Positions 1 to 8,202 of a stretch of 64,000 nt of DNA are shown piece by piece. Made by a program: the position numbers and the translations under genes. Position 1 is the stretch's first letter; the number at the start of each line of letters is the position of its first letter. The stretch is from Pseudophaeobacter leonis (GTDB lineage: Bacteria; Pseudomonadota; Alphaproteobacteria; Rhodobacterales; Rhodobacteraceae): assembly GCF_002087335.1 (NCBI RefSeq), contig NZ_MWVJ01000113.1:38903-102902 (forward strand), read 5' to 3'. The notes under the pieces were generated by a model, which was given only the letters and a program-made list of their open reading frames with translations, was not told the DNA's origin and searched no databases.

Positions 1-1
1 C

Positions 2-454
2 GAGCTGCTGTCAGCCCGTATCGCCATGGCTGTGGCTATTGCAGTAGCTACCTACCTGGGCCTCAACCCTCCCGGCTTTGCGCCGCAAACCGTGGCACTG
101 GCGTTTGGTCTGGCGGCGGCTTCGATCTTCCCGGCCCTGATGATGGGGATCTTCTCAAAGAAGATCAACAACACCGGCGCTGTGGCGGGGATGCTGTCTG
201 GTCTGGGTGTTACCCTGATCTATATCTTCCTGCACAAGGGCTGGCTGTTCATCCCGGACACCAACTCCTTTACCGATGCTGACCCGCTGCTGGGCACGAT
301 CAAGTCGACCTCCTTTGGTGCCATTGGCGCCGCGGTCAACTTTACCGTCGCCTATGTGGTTGCCAGCCTGACCAAGGAAACCCCGCAGGAGATCAAAGAT
401 CTGGTGGAAAGCGTCCGTATTCCACGCGGTGCCGGCGTGGCACAGGATCACTGA
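2..454 (+). CDS. Sodium:solute symporter (acetate/ActP-like), C-terminal part only
   Basis: The C-terminal ~150 residues of an SSS-family cation/solute symporter; the rest lies upstream of the window. The frame is open from base 2, so the first internal ATG at 26 is not the true start. At least three hydrophobic segments are visible, with the family-type stretch FPALMMGIFSKK after a long helix, and a cytoplasmic charged tail (KETPQEIKDLVESVRIPRG). The tail and the following CBS/DUF294 and exonuclease genes resemble the VC_2705-type symporter loci thought to import acetate or another short carboxylate. Substrate is inferred from this context only. A hairpin follows the stop. Confidence 0.8.
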   Translation, partial: ELLSARIAMAVAIAVATYLGLNPPGFAPQTVALAFGLAAASIFPALMMGIFSKKINNTGAVAGMLSGLGVTLIYIFLHKGWLFIPDTNSFTDADPLLGTIKSTSFGAIGAAVNFTVAYVVASLTKETPQEIKDLVESVRIPRGAGVAQDH

Positions 455-463
455 TCCCTCCCT

Positions 464-510
464 GGACGGGCCACACGCAGGCCTCCCGCCGTAACGGTCC
501 GTCCCTTTTT
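464..510 (+). terminator. Possible terminator after the symporter gene
   Basis: GGACGG at 464-469 pairs with CCGTCC at 499-504 and is followed by a T run at 506-510. The loop is long (29 nt) but could pair internally. It lies 10 nt after the symporter stop. Confidence 0.45.
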
Positions 511-518
511 ATCCTCAC

Positions 519-545
519 GCCGGCCCAGGTTACGCCTAGGCCGGC
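519..545. other. Strong intergenic hairpin
   Basis: GCCGGCCCAGG (519-529) and CCTAGGCCGGC (535-545) form an 11-bp stem with a single mismatch around the loop TTACG. It has no T tract and sits 46 nt before the next start codon. It could act as a second transcription barrier, an RNA processing or stability element, or a regulatory leader of the CBS gene. Function is unknown. Confidence 0.5.
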
Positions 546-590
546 AGCTATATTCTCTTACAACCCCTTCCCTCAAGACAGGTCCTGACG

Positions 591-1409
591 ATGCCGCTTT
601 CTGAAACAGATCTGATCCGCTTTCTGACCTCCGTGCACCCCTATGACAGCCTTGCCCTCCAGGTCCTGAGGGATCTCGCGCCAAAGTTTCAAATCCTGTC
701 GATCACCCCCGGCACACAGGTCTATGGCCTGGGCGAGGATCTCGCAGGTCTGTATCTGGTGCACCACGGCGAGGTCGAAGTGATGGACGAAAACGGCATG
801 GCGATCTCTGTTCTGGGGTCGCGAAATTCTTTTGGTGAACGGGGGCTGACCCGTGGCGGACGGGCTGTCACCTCTGCCACCGCCTCAATGGCATCTGTAC
901 TGCTACTGCTACCCCGCGATGATTTTGAAGCGCTGATGCAGGCCGAACCCGCGGTTGCCCGCTTCATTGATCGCCGCCGACCTGAGGCCAGTCGCCAGAA
1001 TGGTCTCACCACAATCCGCGCCGAAAGCATCATGGCAGCGCCTCCTGTCACCTGTTCGGCGGGGCTCACCTGTCAGGGTGCGGCCCAACTGATGCGCCAG
1101 CATCATATCTCTTGTGTCTGCATCAGTGACGGTGACGCCCTGCAGGGCATCCTGACCACCCGTGACCTCACCGAGAAACTGCTGTCCGAGGGCCTGCCCT
1201 TCTCGACCCCCGTGTCGCAGATCATGACCCGAGCGCCCCATTGCCTGCCCCCCTCTGCCATTGGATCAGACGTGCTGCACGCGATGATGGAGCTGCATAT
1301 CGGCCATATACCAATCGTGCAAAACGGCAGCCTGCTGGGCATCACCCCCCAGCCCGATCTGACCCGGTTTCAGGCCGTCAGCTCGGCTGAGCTGGTCTCC
1401 AGCCTGTGA
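591..1409 (+). CDS. Cyclic-nucleotide-binding and CBS-pair regulatory protein
   Basis: A 272-residue predicted cytoplasmic sensor. Residues ~20-120 look like a cNMP-binding (CAP-type) fold (LYLVHHGEVEVMDENG; GERGLTRGG). Residues ~145-200 and ~205-265 are two CBS domains (ITTRDLTEKLLSEGLP; HIGHIPIVQNGSLLGI) that usually bind adenosyl nucleotides. In related bacteria these domains form the N-terminal half of one ~600-residue protein whose C-terminal half is a DUF294 nucleotidyltransferase. Here that half is a separate frame that starts inside this gene's stop codon (GTGA). One missing G after 1406 would fuse the two as ...LVSSLVSATT..., so this may be a sequence error. It follows the symporter gene and probably senses energy or nucleotide status for that locus. 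Confidence 0.8.
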   Translation: MPLSETDLIRFLTSVHPYDSLALQVLRDLAPKFQILSITPGTQVYGLGEDLAGLYLVHHGEVEVMDENGMAISVLGSRNSFGERGLTRGGRAVTSATASMASVLLLLPRDDFEALMQAEPAVARFIDRRRPEASRQNGLTTIRAESIMAAPPVTCSAGLTCQGAAQLMRQHHISCVCISDGDALQGILTTRDLTEKLLSEGLPFSTPVSQIMTRAPHCLPPSAIGSDVLHAMMELHIGHIPIVQNGSLLGITPQPDLTRFQAVSSAELVSSL

Positions 1410-2413
1410 GCGCCACCACGGCAGAGGCGATGGCAAAGGTCACAGCTGAGATTCCGCGTCTGCTCGTACAGCTGGTGGCCGGCGGCAACCGCCACGAGGT
1501 GGTCACCCGGCTGATCACAGATATTGCCGACACCGTCACCCGACGCCTGCTGACCCTGGCAGAGGAGAAACTGGGACCAGCTCCGGTTCCCTATCTCTGG
1601 CTTGCCTGTGGCAGTCAGGGCCGACAAGAACAGACCGGCGTGTCGGATCAAGACAAATGCCTGATCCTGGCCGATACGGTCGACGCCAAGGGCGAGGCCT
1701 ATTTTGCCGCGCTGGCCGCCTTTGTCTGTGACGGGCTCAATACCTGCGGCTATGTCTATTGCCCTGGCGATATGATGGCCTCAAACCCGCGCTGGCGTCA
1801 GCCGCTGCGCATCTGGCGCGACTATTTTGACGGCTGGATCAACAAACCCGGCCCCGAAGCACAAATGCTGGCCTCGGTGATGTTTGATCTGCGCCCGATT
1901 GGCGGCGACCCCAGCCTGTTTGCAGGGCTGCAGACAGAGGTTCTGGCCGCCGCCTGCGCCAATTCGATCTTTGTCGCGCATCTAACCTCAAACGAGCTGA
2001 AACACACACCTCCCCTGGGCCTGTTGCGCGGCTTTGCCACCATCCGGTCAGGAGAGCACCGCAACACACTGGACATGAAGCACAATGGCGTGGTTCCGGT
2101 CACCGATCTGGGGCGTATCTATGCGCTGCAGGCCAGGATCCCGGCGGTAAACACCCGCGCCCGCCTTGAGGCCGCAGCTGCCGTCGGCGCGATCAGCCCA
2201 AGCGGGGCGCGCGATCTGATAGATGCCTATGACCTGAACGCCCCGACCCGGCTGGAACATCAGGCCGCTCTGGTGCGCCGCGGCGCAGCGCCAGATAACT
2301 ACCTGATGCCCTCCACTCTGTCCGACTTTGAGCGAAGTCATCTGCGCGATGCCTTTGTTGTGGTAAAAACCATGCAATCCGCGCTTGGACACGGTAAATC
2401 TATGCTCGGCTGA
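1406..2413 (+). CDS. DUF294-type putative nucleotidyltransferase
   Basis: A 335-residue protein starting at GTG 1406, overlapping the previous stop by 4 bp. It carries a nucleotidyltransferase-fold motif near residues 70-90 (GSQGRQEQTGVSDQDKCLI, a GS...R.E...D.D pattern like the GlnD/PII-uridylyltransferase group), then a helical DUF294 C-terminal domain. It is probably the catalytic half of the preceding cNMP/CBS sensor, whether as a split pair translated by coupling or as one protein broken by a 1-base deletion. Family members next to acetate-type symporters are presumed signalling enzymes; the target is not known. Confidence 0.8.
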   Translation: MSATTAEAMAKVTAEIPRLLVQLVAGGNRHEVVTRLITDIADTVTRRLLTLAEEKLGPAPVPYLWLACGSQGRQEQTGVSDQDKCLILADTVDAKGEAYFAALAAFVCDGLNTCGYVYCPGDMMASNPRWRQPLRIWRDYFDGWINKPGPEAQMLASVMFDLRPIGGDPSLFAGLQTEVLAAACANSIFVAHLTSNELKHTPPLGLLRGFATIRSGEHRNTLDMKHNGVVPVTDLGRIYALQARIPAVNTRARLEAAAAVGAISPSGARDLIDAYDLNAPTRLEHQAALVRRGAAPDNYLMPSTLSDFERSHLRDAFVVVKTMQSALGHGKSMLG

Positions 2414-2528
2414 GCCCTATCATGCTCTGCCGGGCGCGCGCACGCTCAGGCCCGACAGGGTACAAAGGGCACAACAGACCCAGCAAGCAAGCTTCGACAG
2501 CTGGCACCAAACGCACAAAGGATAGCCT

Positions 2529-3047
2529 ATGTTTCTGGAATTGATTGCAGTGATTTTTGCCGGTGTGGCGGTGGCTGGTGTCGTCATGCTGGTCAACCGG
2601 ACGCTTGGCAACCGACTGCCTGCATGGCTGGCTCCGGTGGCTGCAGGGCTTGCGATGATTGGCGTCACGGTCGCGTCGGAATACGGCTGGTACGGGCGCA
2701 CGGTTGCCAATCTGCCCGACGGGCTGGTGGTCGCCGAAGCGGTGGAGCGCCAGAGTTTTTACCGCCCCTGGACCTATGTGGTGCCCTACACTGAGCGCTT
2801 TGTCGCCGTTGACACCGCCACCCTGCGCAGCCATTCCAACCAGCCTGACCAGCATCTGGCAGAAATCTTTTTCTTTGGCCGTTGGGCCCCCATCAGCCAG
2901 CTGACCACCGTAGTGGATTGCGCCTCCTGGCGGCGCGCCGTGGTTGCCGCACAGACCACGTTTTCCGACACGGGTGAAATTGACGGCGTGGACTGGATCT
3001 CACCGTCGCGCAAGGATGCCATACTGACCGCAGTTTGTGGAGGCTGA
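2529..3047 (+). CDS. Membrane-anchored hypothetical protein
   Basis: 172 residues with no family recognised. Two hydrophobic segments (about residues 4-22 and 33-49) are followed by a ~120-residue domain predicted to face the periplasm, with two cysteines (in VDCASW and the C-terminal VCGG) that could form a disulfide. The start ATG at 2529 is the first in the frame. It ends 3 nt before the next gene, so the two are probably co-translated, and it belongs to the symporter/exonuclease cluster. Confidence 0.65.
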   Translation: MFLELIAVIFAGVAVAGVVMLVNRTLGNRLPAWLAPVAAGLAMIGVTVASEYGWYGRTVANLPDGLVVAEAVERQSFYRPWTYVVPYTERFVAVDTATLRSHSNQPDQHLAEIFFFGRWAPISQLTTVVDCASWRRAVVAAQTTFSDTGEIDGVDWISPSRKDAILTAVCGG

Positions 3048-3050
3048 GCT

Positions 3051-3767
3051 ATGCTGACCTATCTGAGCCTTCGGTTACGGATCTTTCTGTTTTTTTGCCT
3101 GCTGGCCTTTGGCTCCATCGCGGTGGTCATGGCAGGGCTCTGGATCAGTTATCAGCGCGCAGGCCTGCCTGCGCTGCTGGACCCCTTTGTTTTTGCAGGC
3201 CTGCTTAGCTCGTTTTCCATTCTGGGGCTGTGTGCTGCCATCTGGTTGTTGTTTGACGAGCATGTCGCCAAGCCGATCGAGGCTCTGGCCTCGCAGATGC
3301 GGGTGCGGGCCCATGGCGGTGTGAGCCGTGCTATTGATGAAAAATTCGCCCGGTATCTTGGCGATCTTGCACCTGCGGCCGCCGGGCTCGCCGGGCAGCT
3401 GGGCGATGCAACCCTGCTCCGCGCCCGCGATATAGCCGAGGAAACCGCCCGACTGGAGGCAGAAAAGGCGCGCCTTACCGCTCTGTTGAGCGAGCTGCCT
3501 GTCGCCACCGTCCTGCTGGGGCCTGACCATCGCATTGTTCTTTATGATGCGCAGGCGGCAGCCGTGCTGGCCCAGATCGCGCATCCGCGTCTCAATGCCT
3601 GTCTGTTTGACTATCTGGATCAGGCCGCACTGAAGGCGGCGCATAAACAGATGATCAGGACCGGCAAAGAAGTCCTTGCCAGTGTCACGGGGCGCGACGG
3701 GGCGCAAAGCTATAGCCTGCGCCTGAAACCGCTGGGAGAGGGTGAGGGCTATATCGGTCATATTTGA
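3051..3767 (+). CDS. Membrane HAMP/PAS-like sensor half, fused in relatives to the exonuclease
   Basis: 238 residues. Two transmembrane segments (about residues 9-31 and 42-67) lead into a HAMP-like linker (EHVAKPIEALASQMRVRAHG), a coiled-coil stretch (RDIAEETARLEAEKARLTALLSE) and a PAS-like fold (VATVLLGPDHRIVLYDAQAAAVL). The reading frame stops at 3765, exactly where the next frame begins to read FDAAVAEIS into the exonuclease. In related bacteria I expect a single sensor-exonuclease protein. Removing one T from the TTT at 3763-3765 would fuse them, which suggests a 1-base insertion. It would be an inner-membrane sensor coupled to a nuclease. Confidence 0.65.
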   Translation: MLTYLSLRLRIFLFFCLLAFGSIAVVMAGLWISYQRAGLPALLDPFVFAGLLSSFSILGLCAAIWLLFDEHVAKPIEALASQMRVRAHGGVSRAIDEKFARYLGDLAPAAAGLAGQLGDATLLRARDIAEETARLEAEKARLTALLSELPVATVLLGPDHRIVLYDAQAAAVLAQIAHPRLNACLFDYLDQAALKAAHKQMIRTGKEVLASVTGRDGAQSYSLRLKPLGEGEGYIGHI

Positions 3768-4506
3768 CGCAGCCGTGGCCGAAATCTCCCCGGAGGCGGC
3801 GCGGCCGCTGATTTTTGACTTTGATCTGCTCGACCGGCCCCTGCTGGAGATCGAGGACCGGCCCCTAAAAGAGCTGTGCTTTGCGGTGTTTGATACCGAA
3901 ACCACGGGGCTTTTGCCGCATAAGGACGAGATCGTGCAGATCGGCGCCCTCAGGGTGCTAAACGGCCGCCTCATCGAAGGCGAGCAGTTTGACACCCTTG
4001 TGGATCCACAGCGGCCCATTCCAGAGGCGTCAACCCGGGTTCATGGCGTCAGCGATGACATGGTCCGGGGGGCACCGGTTATTGCCAAGGCGGCTGCCGC
4101 CTTTCATCTTTTTGCCTCGGATGCAGTGATCGTGGCGCATAATGCGCCTTTTGACATGGCCTTTCTGCGCCGCCACGCGGCGGCTGCAAAGGTGCAATGG
4201 GATCACCCTATTCTGGACACGGTGCTGCTGAGCGCCGTTCTTTTTGGCGCCTCGGTTCCACACACGCTTGATGCGCTGTGCGACAGGCTGGACATCACCA
4301 TTCCCACCGCACTGCGCCACACCGCACTGGGCGATGCCCAGGCCACCGCCGAAGCGCTGGTCAAAATGATCCCGATGCTGCAGGCGCTCGGCTTTGACAC
4401 TTTGGGTGAGGTCATTGCCCAGACGCGCCGCCACGGACGCCTGTTGGAAGACCTGAACCCGGTGGACAATCACGGTGGCACATGGCAGGCAGGCAGCAAG
4501 ACCTGA
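3742..4506 (+). CDS. DEDDh 3'-5' exonuclease (DnaQ-like)
   Basis: 254 residues from GTG 3742, overlapping the preceding gene by 26 bp. The exonuclease core is complete: FDTETTG (motif I, D and E ligands), VAHNAPFDMAFL (motif II) and the HTALGDA motif (motif III, catalytic H and D). This is the proofreading-exonuclease fold, but the gene is not the replicative dnaQ by context: it sits with a membrane HAMP/PAS half, a DUF294 nucleotidyltransferase and an acetate-type symporter. The first ~40 residues look like the linker from the sensor half, not a true N-terminus. The substrate (DNA, RNA or a small nucleotide) is unknown. Confidence 0.85.
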   Translation: MRAISVIFDAAVAEISPEAARPLIFDFDLLDRPLLEIEDRPLKELCFAVFDTETTGLLPHKDEIVQIGALRVLNGRLIEGEQFDTLVDPQRPIPEASTRVHGVSDDMVRGAPVIAKAAAAFHLFASDAVIVAHNAPFDMAFLRRHAAAAKVQWDHPILDTVLLSAVLFGASVPHTLDALCDRLDITIPTALRHTALGDAQATAEALVKMIPMLQALGFDTLGEVIAQTRRHGRLLEDLNPVDNHGGTWQAGSKT

Positions 4507-4521
4507 ACAAAGGCGCGCGAC

Positions 4522-5022
4522 ATGCCACAAACCAGTTTCATTCCCGGTGCTGACACCGCCCGGGCCTACAGGGATGCCCTGGGATGCTTTGGCACCGGGG
4601 TTACAGTTGTGACCACCATGACCGAAAGTGGCCCTCTGGCGATCACGGTCAACAGCTTCACCTCCGTCTCAATAGAGCCGCCACTGCTGCTCTGGTGCCC
4701 GGGCCACAGCTCTTTGCGCCATGACGCCTTTGTCTCAGCCAAGAGCTTTTCCATCCATGTTCTCGCTGAAGACCAGCTGGAAATGGCACAGCACTTTGCC
4801 CGCGATGGCGATAGTTTCACCGAGGTGGACTGGCATCTCAGCGAGGCGCAGACCCCTGCCCTGTCCGGCCCCATCGCCCGCTTTGACTGTCGCCACTATG
4901 CCGCACATCCCGCAGGCGATCACACCATAGTACTGGGCCAGGTGACCTCCGTCACGACGCGCCCCGGCAATGGCTTGATCTTTAAACACGGGCAGTACGG
5001 TGGATTCCTGGGGCAGCTTTAG
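4522..5022 (+). CDS. Flavin reductase family protein (FMN-binding split barrel)
   Basis: 166 residues, the usual length for this family. It has the hallmark stretches FGTGVTVVTT and ITVNSFTSVSIEPPLLLWC near the N-terminus and a C-terminal HGQYGGFLG. Such proteins reduce FMN or FAD with NAD(P)H, often feeding a two-component monooxygenase. It starts 15 nt after the exonuclease gene and ends the rightward cluster. RutF belongs to this family, but no RutA-type oxygenase is nearby and the adjacent pyrimidine genes run the reductive route, so a role in pyrimidine breakdown is not supported. Confidence 0.85.
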   Translation: MPQTSFIPGADTARAYRDALGCFGTGVTVVTTMTESGPLAITVNSFTSVSIEPPLLLWCPGHSSLRHDAFVSAKSFSIHVLAEDQLEMAQHFARDGDSFTEVDWHLSEAQTPALSGPIARFDCRHYAAHPAGDHTIVLGQVTSVTTRPGNGLIFKHGQYGGFLGQL

Positions 5023-5077
5023 ACGCGCTCCTGCTTACCCCTTGATAAATATCCGCTTCAGGCCTATGAGGCCGCAC

Positions 5078-5108
5078 AAAAAAACCGCCAAACCCAGGGG
5101 TTCAGCGG
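5078..5108 (-). terminator. Rho-independent terminator of the ABC importer operon
   Basis: On the minus strand CCGC-(TG)-AACCC pairs with GGGTT-(TG)-GCGG, followed by seven T residues. It lies between the convergent flavin reductase gene and the substrate-binding protein gene. Confidence 0.75.
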
Positions 5109-5196
5109 ACTAATTTTTCTCAGAGGGGCCGGTCTGATCCTGTCCCCAAGCCTCCTCAACGGACCGAACGATCCCTTGAGGAGAACAGGCGCAGGC

Positions 5197-6183
5197 TTAC
5201 TTCAGAGCGGCGTCGGTGATGACATGGCTCCAGGCGCCTTCAGGCATCTTGGTGATAACGGGCGAGTCGCCGCCTTCGAGCAGGGTTTTTACGGTGCGCT
5301 CATAGTCGGCCACATCCAGCGCGCCATTGCTGCCGGCGGTCAGTTTGGCAACTTCACGCATCATACGCTGCTGGTGCATTTCGGTCTGCGCGCCAGAGGC
5401 ATCGTTTTCCAGAATGATATCAGCGGCCTCATCAGGATTCGCTTCAGCGTATTTCCAGCCCTTCATCGAGGCGCGCACAAAACGCTCCATTTTGGCGACA
5501 AAAGCCGGGTCTTCCAGGTTCTCTTCCAGCACATAAAGACCATCTTCCAGCGTCGCGACGCCCTGATCCTCATATTTGAAGGTGATCAGCTTTTCGGGAG
5601 CCACACCGGAATCGATGACCTGCCAGTACTCGTTGTAGGTCATGGTCGAGATGCAATCGGCCTGACGCTGCAACAGAGGGTCAACGTTAAAGCCCTGCTT
5701 CAGAACCTCGACGCCCATCTCTCCCTTGGCTTCGGTTGAGATCCCCAGCTTGCTCATCCAGCTCATGAAGGGGAATTCATTGCCAAAGAACCATACACCC
5801 AGGGTACGGTTGGACAGATCCGCAGGCGTCGCAATGCCGGCGTCTTTCCAGCAGGTCAGCTGCATGCCAGAGCTTTTGTAGGGCTGGGCGATATTGACCA
5901 GCGGCAGACCCTTTTCGCGGGCCGCCAGGGCGGCAGGCATCCACTCAACAGTGACGTCAGCGCCGCCACCGGCAATAACCTGAGTTGGTGCAATGTCTGG
6001 GCCACCCGGCAGGATGGTGACGTTCAGGTCTTCTTCGCCGTAAAAGCCCTTATCCAAGGCCACATAGTAGCCAGCGAACTGTGCCTGTGTCACCCATTTC
6101 AGCTGCAGTTTTACATCGTCCGACGCCTGTGCGGCACCGACAGTTGCAAGTGCCAGACCGGCTGCTGTCAAAATGTGTTTCAT
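5197..6183 (-). CDS. ABC transporter substrate-binding protein, NMT1/THI5-like
   Basis: 328 residues with a Sec signal peptide (MKHILTAAGLALATVGAAQA, cleavage before SDD). The mature protein has the NMT1/SsuA-type fold (LKWVTQAQFAGYYVALDKGFY; a TYNEYWQVIDSG segment), the family that includes thiamine-precursor binding ThiY/Thi5 and pyrimidine-binding proteins. It is the last gene of the importer operon, separated from the permease by 225 bp that contain a hairpin. Gene context with dihydropyrimidinase and PreA/PreT points to a pyrimidine base or a related ring compound as ligand; the exact ligand cannot be read from sequence. Confidence 0.88.
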   Translation of the reverse strand: MKHILTAAGLALATVGAAQASDDVKLQLKWVTQAQFAGYYVALDKGFYGEEDLNVTILPGGPDIAPTQVIAGGGADVTVEWMPAALAAREKGLPLVNIAQPYKSSGMQLTCWKDAGIATPADLSNRTLGVWFFGNEFPFMSWMSKLGISTEAKGEMGVEVLKQGFNVDPLLQRQADCISTMTYNEYWQVIDSGVAPEKLITFKYEDQGVATLEDGLYVLEENLEDPAFVAKMERFVRASMKGWKYAEANPDEAADIILENDASGAQTEMHQQRMMREVAKLTAGSNGALDVADYERTVKTLLEGGDSPVITKMPEGAWSHVITDAALK

Positions 6184-6345
6184 GAGATCGTTCTCCCTGA
6201 TTTAGGTTATGAAGAAAGCTTGCGCGAATTTGACCCTTCGATCAAATATTATTATTTTATTTACCTAAAACCTTTAGGCTTTTTGCGCAGCTCTTGAGCG
6301 TTGTTTCCGGTCACGTGGTTAATTTTTCACCATCTTAAAGGACCA

Positions 6346-6366
6346 GACCAGAGCGCTCCTCTGGTC
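6346..6366 (-). other. Intercistronic hairpin between permease and binding-protein genes
   Basis: GACCAGAG (6346-6353) pairs perfectly with CTCTGGTC (6359-6366) around a 5-nt loop, without a T run. Such hairpins between importer genes often protect or attenuate mRNA so that the binding protein is made in excess. That role is inferred. Confidence 0.45.
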
Positions 6367-6408
6367 ATAGCCACCCCGCGCCAAAACACGGAGTGGCCTG
6401 ATAATGTT

Positions 6409-7253
6409 TTAGCCGCGCTGTGACGGGTGCCAGAAGGTCAGGCTTTTCTCGACCAAAGCGATTGTGCCGTAAAACAAAGACCCGGCAAGAGCTGCCATCA
6501 CGATTTCGGCCCAGACCATATCAAGCGCCAACTGGCCAACGCTGGTAGAAATCCGAAACCCCATCCCGACGGTGGGCGAGCCAAAGAATTCAGCAACGAT
6601 CGCACCAACCAGCGCCAGCGTGGTCGAGATCTTGAGCCCGTTAAAGATAAAGGGCAAGGCGGCCGGCAGGCGCAGCTTGAAAAAGCTCTGCCAGTAGCTG
6701 GCGGCATAGGTCTGCATCAGATCGCGCTGCATGGCAGAGGTTTCGCGCAGGCCCGCAACCGTGTTCACCAGCATGGGAAAGAACACCATGACCACCACAA
6801 CAGCCGCCTTGGACTGCCAGTCAAAGCCAAACCACATCACCAGAATGGGGGCCGTGCCAACATCGGCAGCGCCGCGACAAAATTGCCCACCGGCAACAGC
6901 CCGCGACGCAAAAAGTCACTGCGATCCACCGCAACAGCCATCAAAAGCGCCGCAGAGCAGCCCATGATATAGCCCGACAGCGCCCCCTTCAGGAAGGTCT
7001 GCTGCAGATCCTTCCACAGGATCGGCAAGGAGCTGGCAAAGCGGTCAGCAATCAGGCTCGGCGCTGGCAGGATCACCATCGACACCTCAAGCCCCCGCAC
7101 CAAAAGCTCCCATATTATCAGCACAGTGACACCAAAGATCACAGGCACCAGCAGTTTAACTGCACGGGTGCTGGCGGCGGCAGAGTTGGCGAGACGGCTG
7201 TTCAGCCACCAGCCAGCACACCAGACCACCACAGCAAGAATGACTTCAATCAT
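6409..7253 (-). pseudogene. ABC transporter permease (second), frameshifted in this sequence
   Basis: A BPD_transp_1 inner-membrane permease of the SsuC/ThiX type, ~281 residues when repaired. The N-terminal part (7253 to ~6862) reads to ...NFVAALPM and then goes out of frame; the C-terminal part (6840 to 6409) resumes at VMWFGFDWQ. Adding one G (minus strand, near 6861) restores LPMVGTAPILVMWFGFDW, the expected membrane segment and EAA-loop region. The EAA-type loop is visible (LMQTYAASYWQSFFKLRLPAALPFIFNGLK). Its start codon overlaps the previous permease stop (ATGA). A sequencing error is the simplest explanation. Confidence 0.8.
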
Positions 7254-8173
7254 GACACCATTCCCATCCGTTTGAGCACTGCCTTCTCGATGAGTTCAAG
7301 CAAGGCCACCAAGAGCCCGGCCAGAATGGCTGCGGCAAACAGGGCTGACCAGATTTGCACGGTCTGGCCATAATAACTGCCCGCCAACAGACGCGCGCCA
7401 AGGCCGGAAACCGCACCCGTTGGCAGCTCTCCCACGATAGCCCCCAGCAGGGACGCCGCGATGCCGATCTTGAGCGAGGTAAAGAGATAGGGCATCGACG
7501 ACGGCAGCCGCAGCTTCCAAAAGCCCTGATTGGTATTGGCACTATAGGTTTTCAGCAGATCCAGCTGCATCGCATCCGGGCTGCGCAAGCCCTTTACCAT
7601 GCCAACCACCACAGGAAAGAAGCTGAGATAGGCCGAGATGATCGCCTTGGGCAGGATGCCTTGCACCCCGATTGAGTAGAGCACCACGATAATCATCGGT
7701 GCCAGCGCAATAATCGGGGTGGTCTGACTGACGATAGCCCAGGGCATCACCGACATATCCATCACGCGTGAATGCACAATCCCCACGGCGAGCAAAATGC
7801 CCAGGCCAGTGCCGATGACAAACCCCAGCAAGGTTGCCTTTAGCGTCACCTGCGCGTGATAGACCAGCGAGCGTTTCGAGGTGACTTTCTTCTGAACCGT
7901 GGTCTTCCACAGCTCTGACATCACCTGATGCGGCGCCGGCAGACGCGGCCGGTCCTGCGCAAAGGTATCGGCGATGGCAAATGTATTGCCAGCAACCAGG
8001 CCAAAGGTCCCCATGTCGCGGCGCGCTTTAGAGGTCGCAGGGGTGACTTCGGCCCCGGCGCGTTCAGCGGCGTCCAGCACGCCCTTGATGTTCATCGGCA
8101 CGCAGGCGGCGTACCAAAAGGCCACAATGGCCGCAGCACGGTGAGGACGGAAAGAAAAGTCTTCATACCCCCG
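7250..8173 (-). pseudogene. ABC transporter permease (first), N-terminal frameshift
   Basis: A BPD_transp_1 permease of ~307 residues. The real start is probably ATG 8173 (MKTFLSVLTV...); the frame then breaks near 8134, and adding one G restores ...LTVLAAIVAFWYAACVPMNIKGVLD. The remaining frame (from 8125) is open to 7250 and holds six hydrophobic segments plus the EAA loop (LLKTYSANTNQGFWKLRLPSSMPYLFTSLK). It is an inner-membrane partner of the ATPase 30 bp upstream and of the second permease, with which it shares an ATGA overlap. A two-permease set suggests a heterodimeric channel. Confidence 0.78.
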
Positions 8174-8202
8174 CCTCCCTTGTCAGAATGACACGCAGAA
8201 GA

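Noticed and set aside
155..684. Antisense frames over the symporter end and CBS-gene start
   Set aside because: They mirror GC-rich coding sequence on the other strand and have no recognisable domains.
1400..1412. Programmed -1 frameshifting joining the CBS and DUF294 frames
   Set aside because: No slippery heptamer is present at the junction, and similar one-base breaks occur in many unrelated genes here, so a common error source explains it better.
4522..5022. RutF-type flavin reductase belonging to an oxidative Rut pathway
   Set aside because: No RutA-E homologues are seen, the gene faces away from the pyrimidine operon, and that operon encodes the reductive route.
6184..6408. Thiamine (TPP) riboswitch before the NMT1-like binding protein
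   Set aside because: The conserved CUGAGA and related TPP-aptamer elements were not found, and no thiamine genes are linked.
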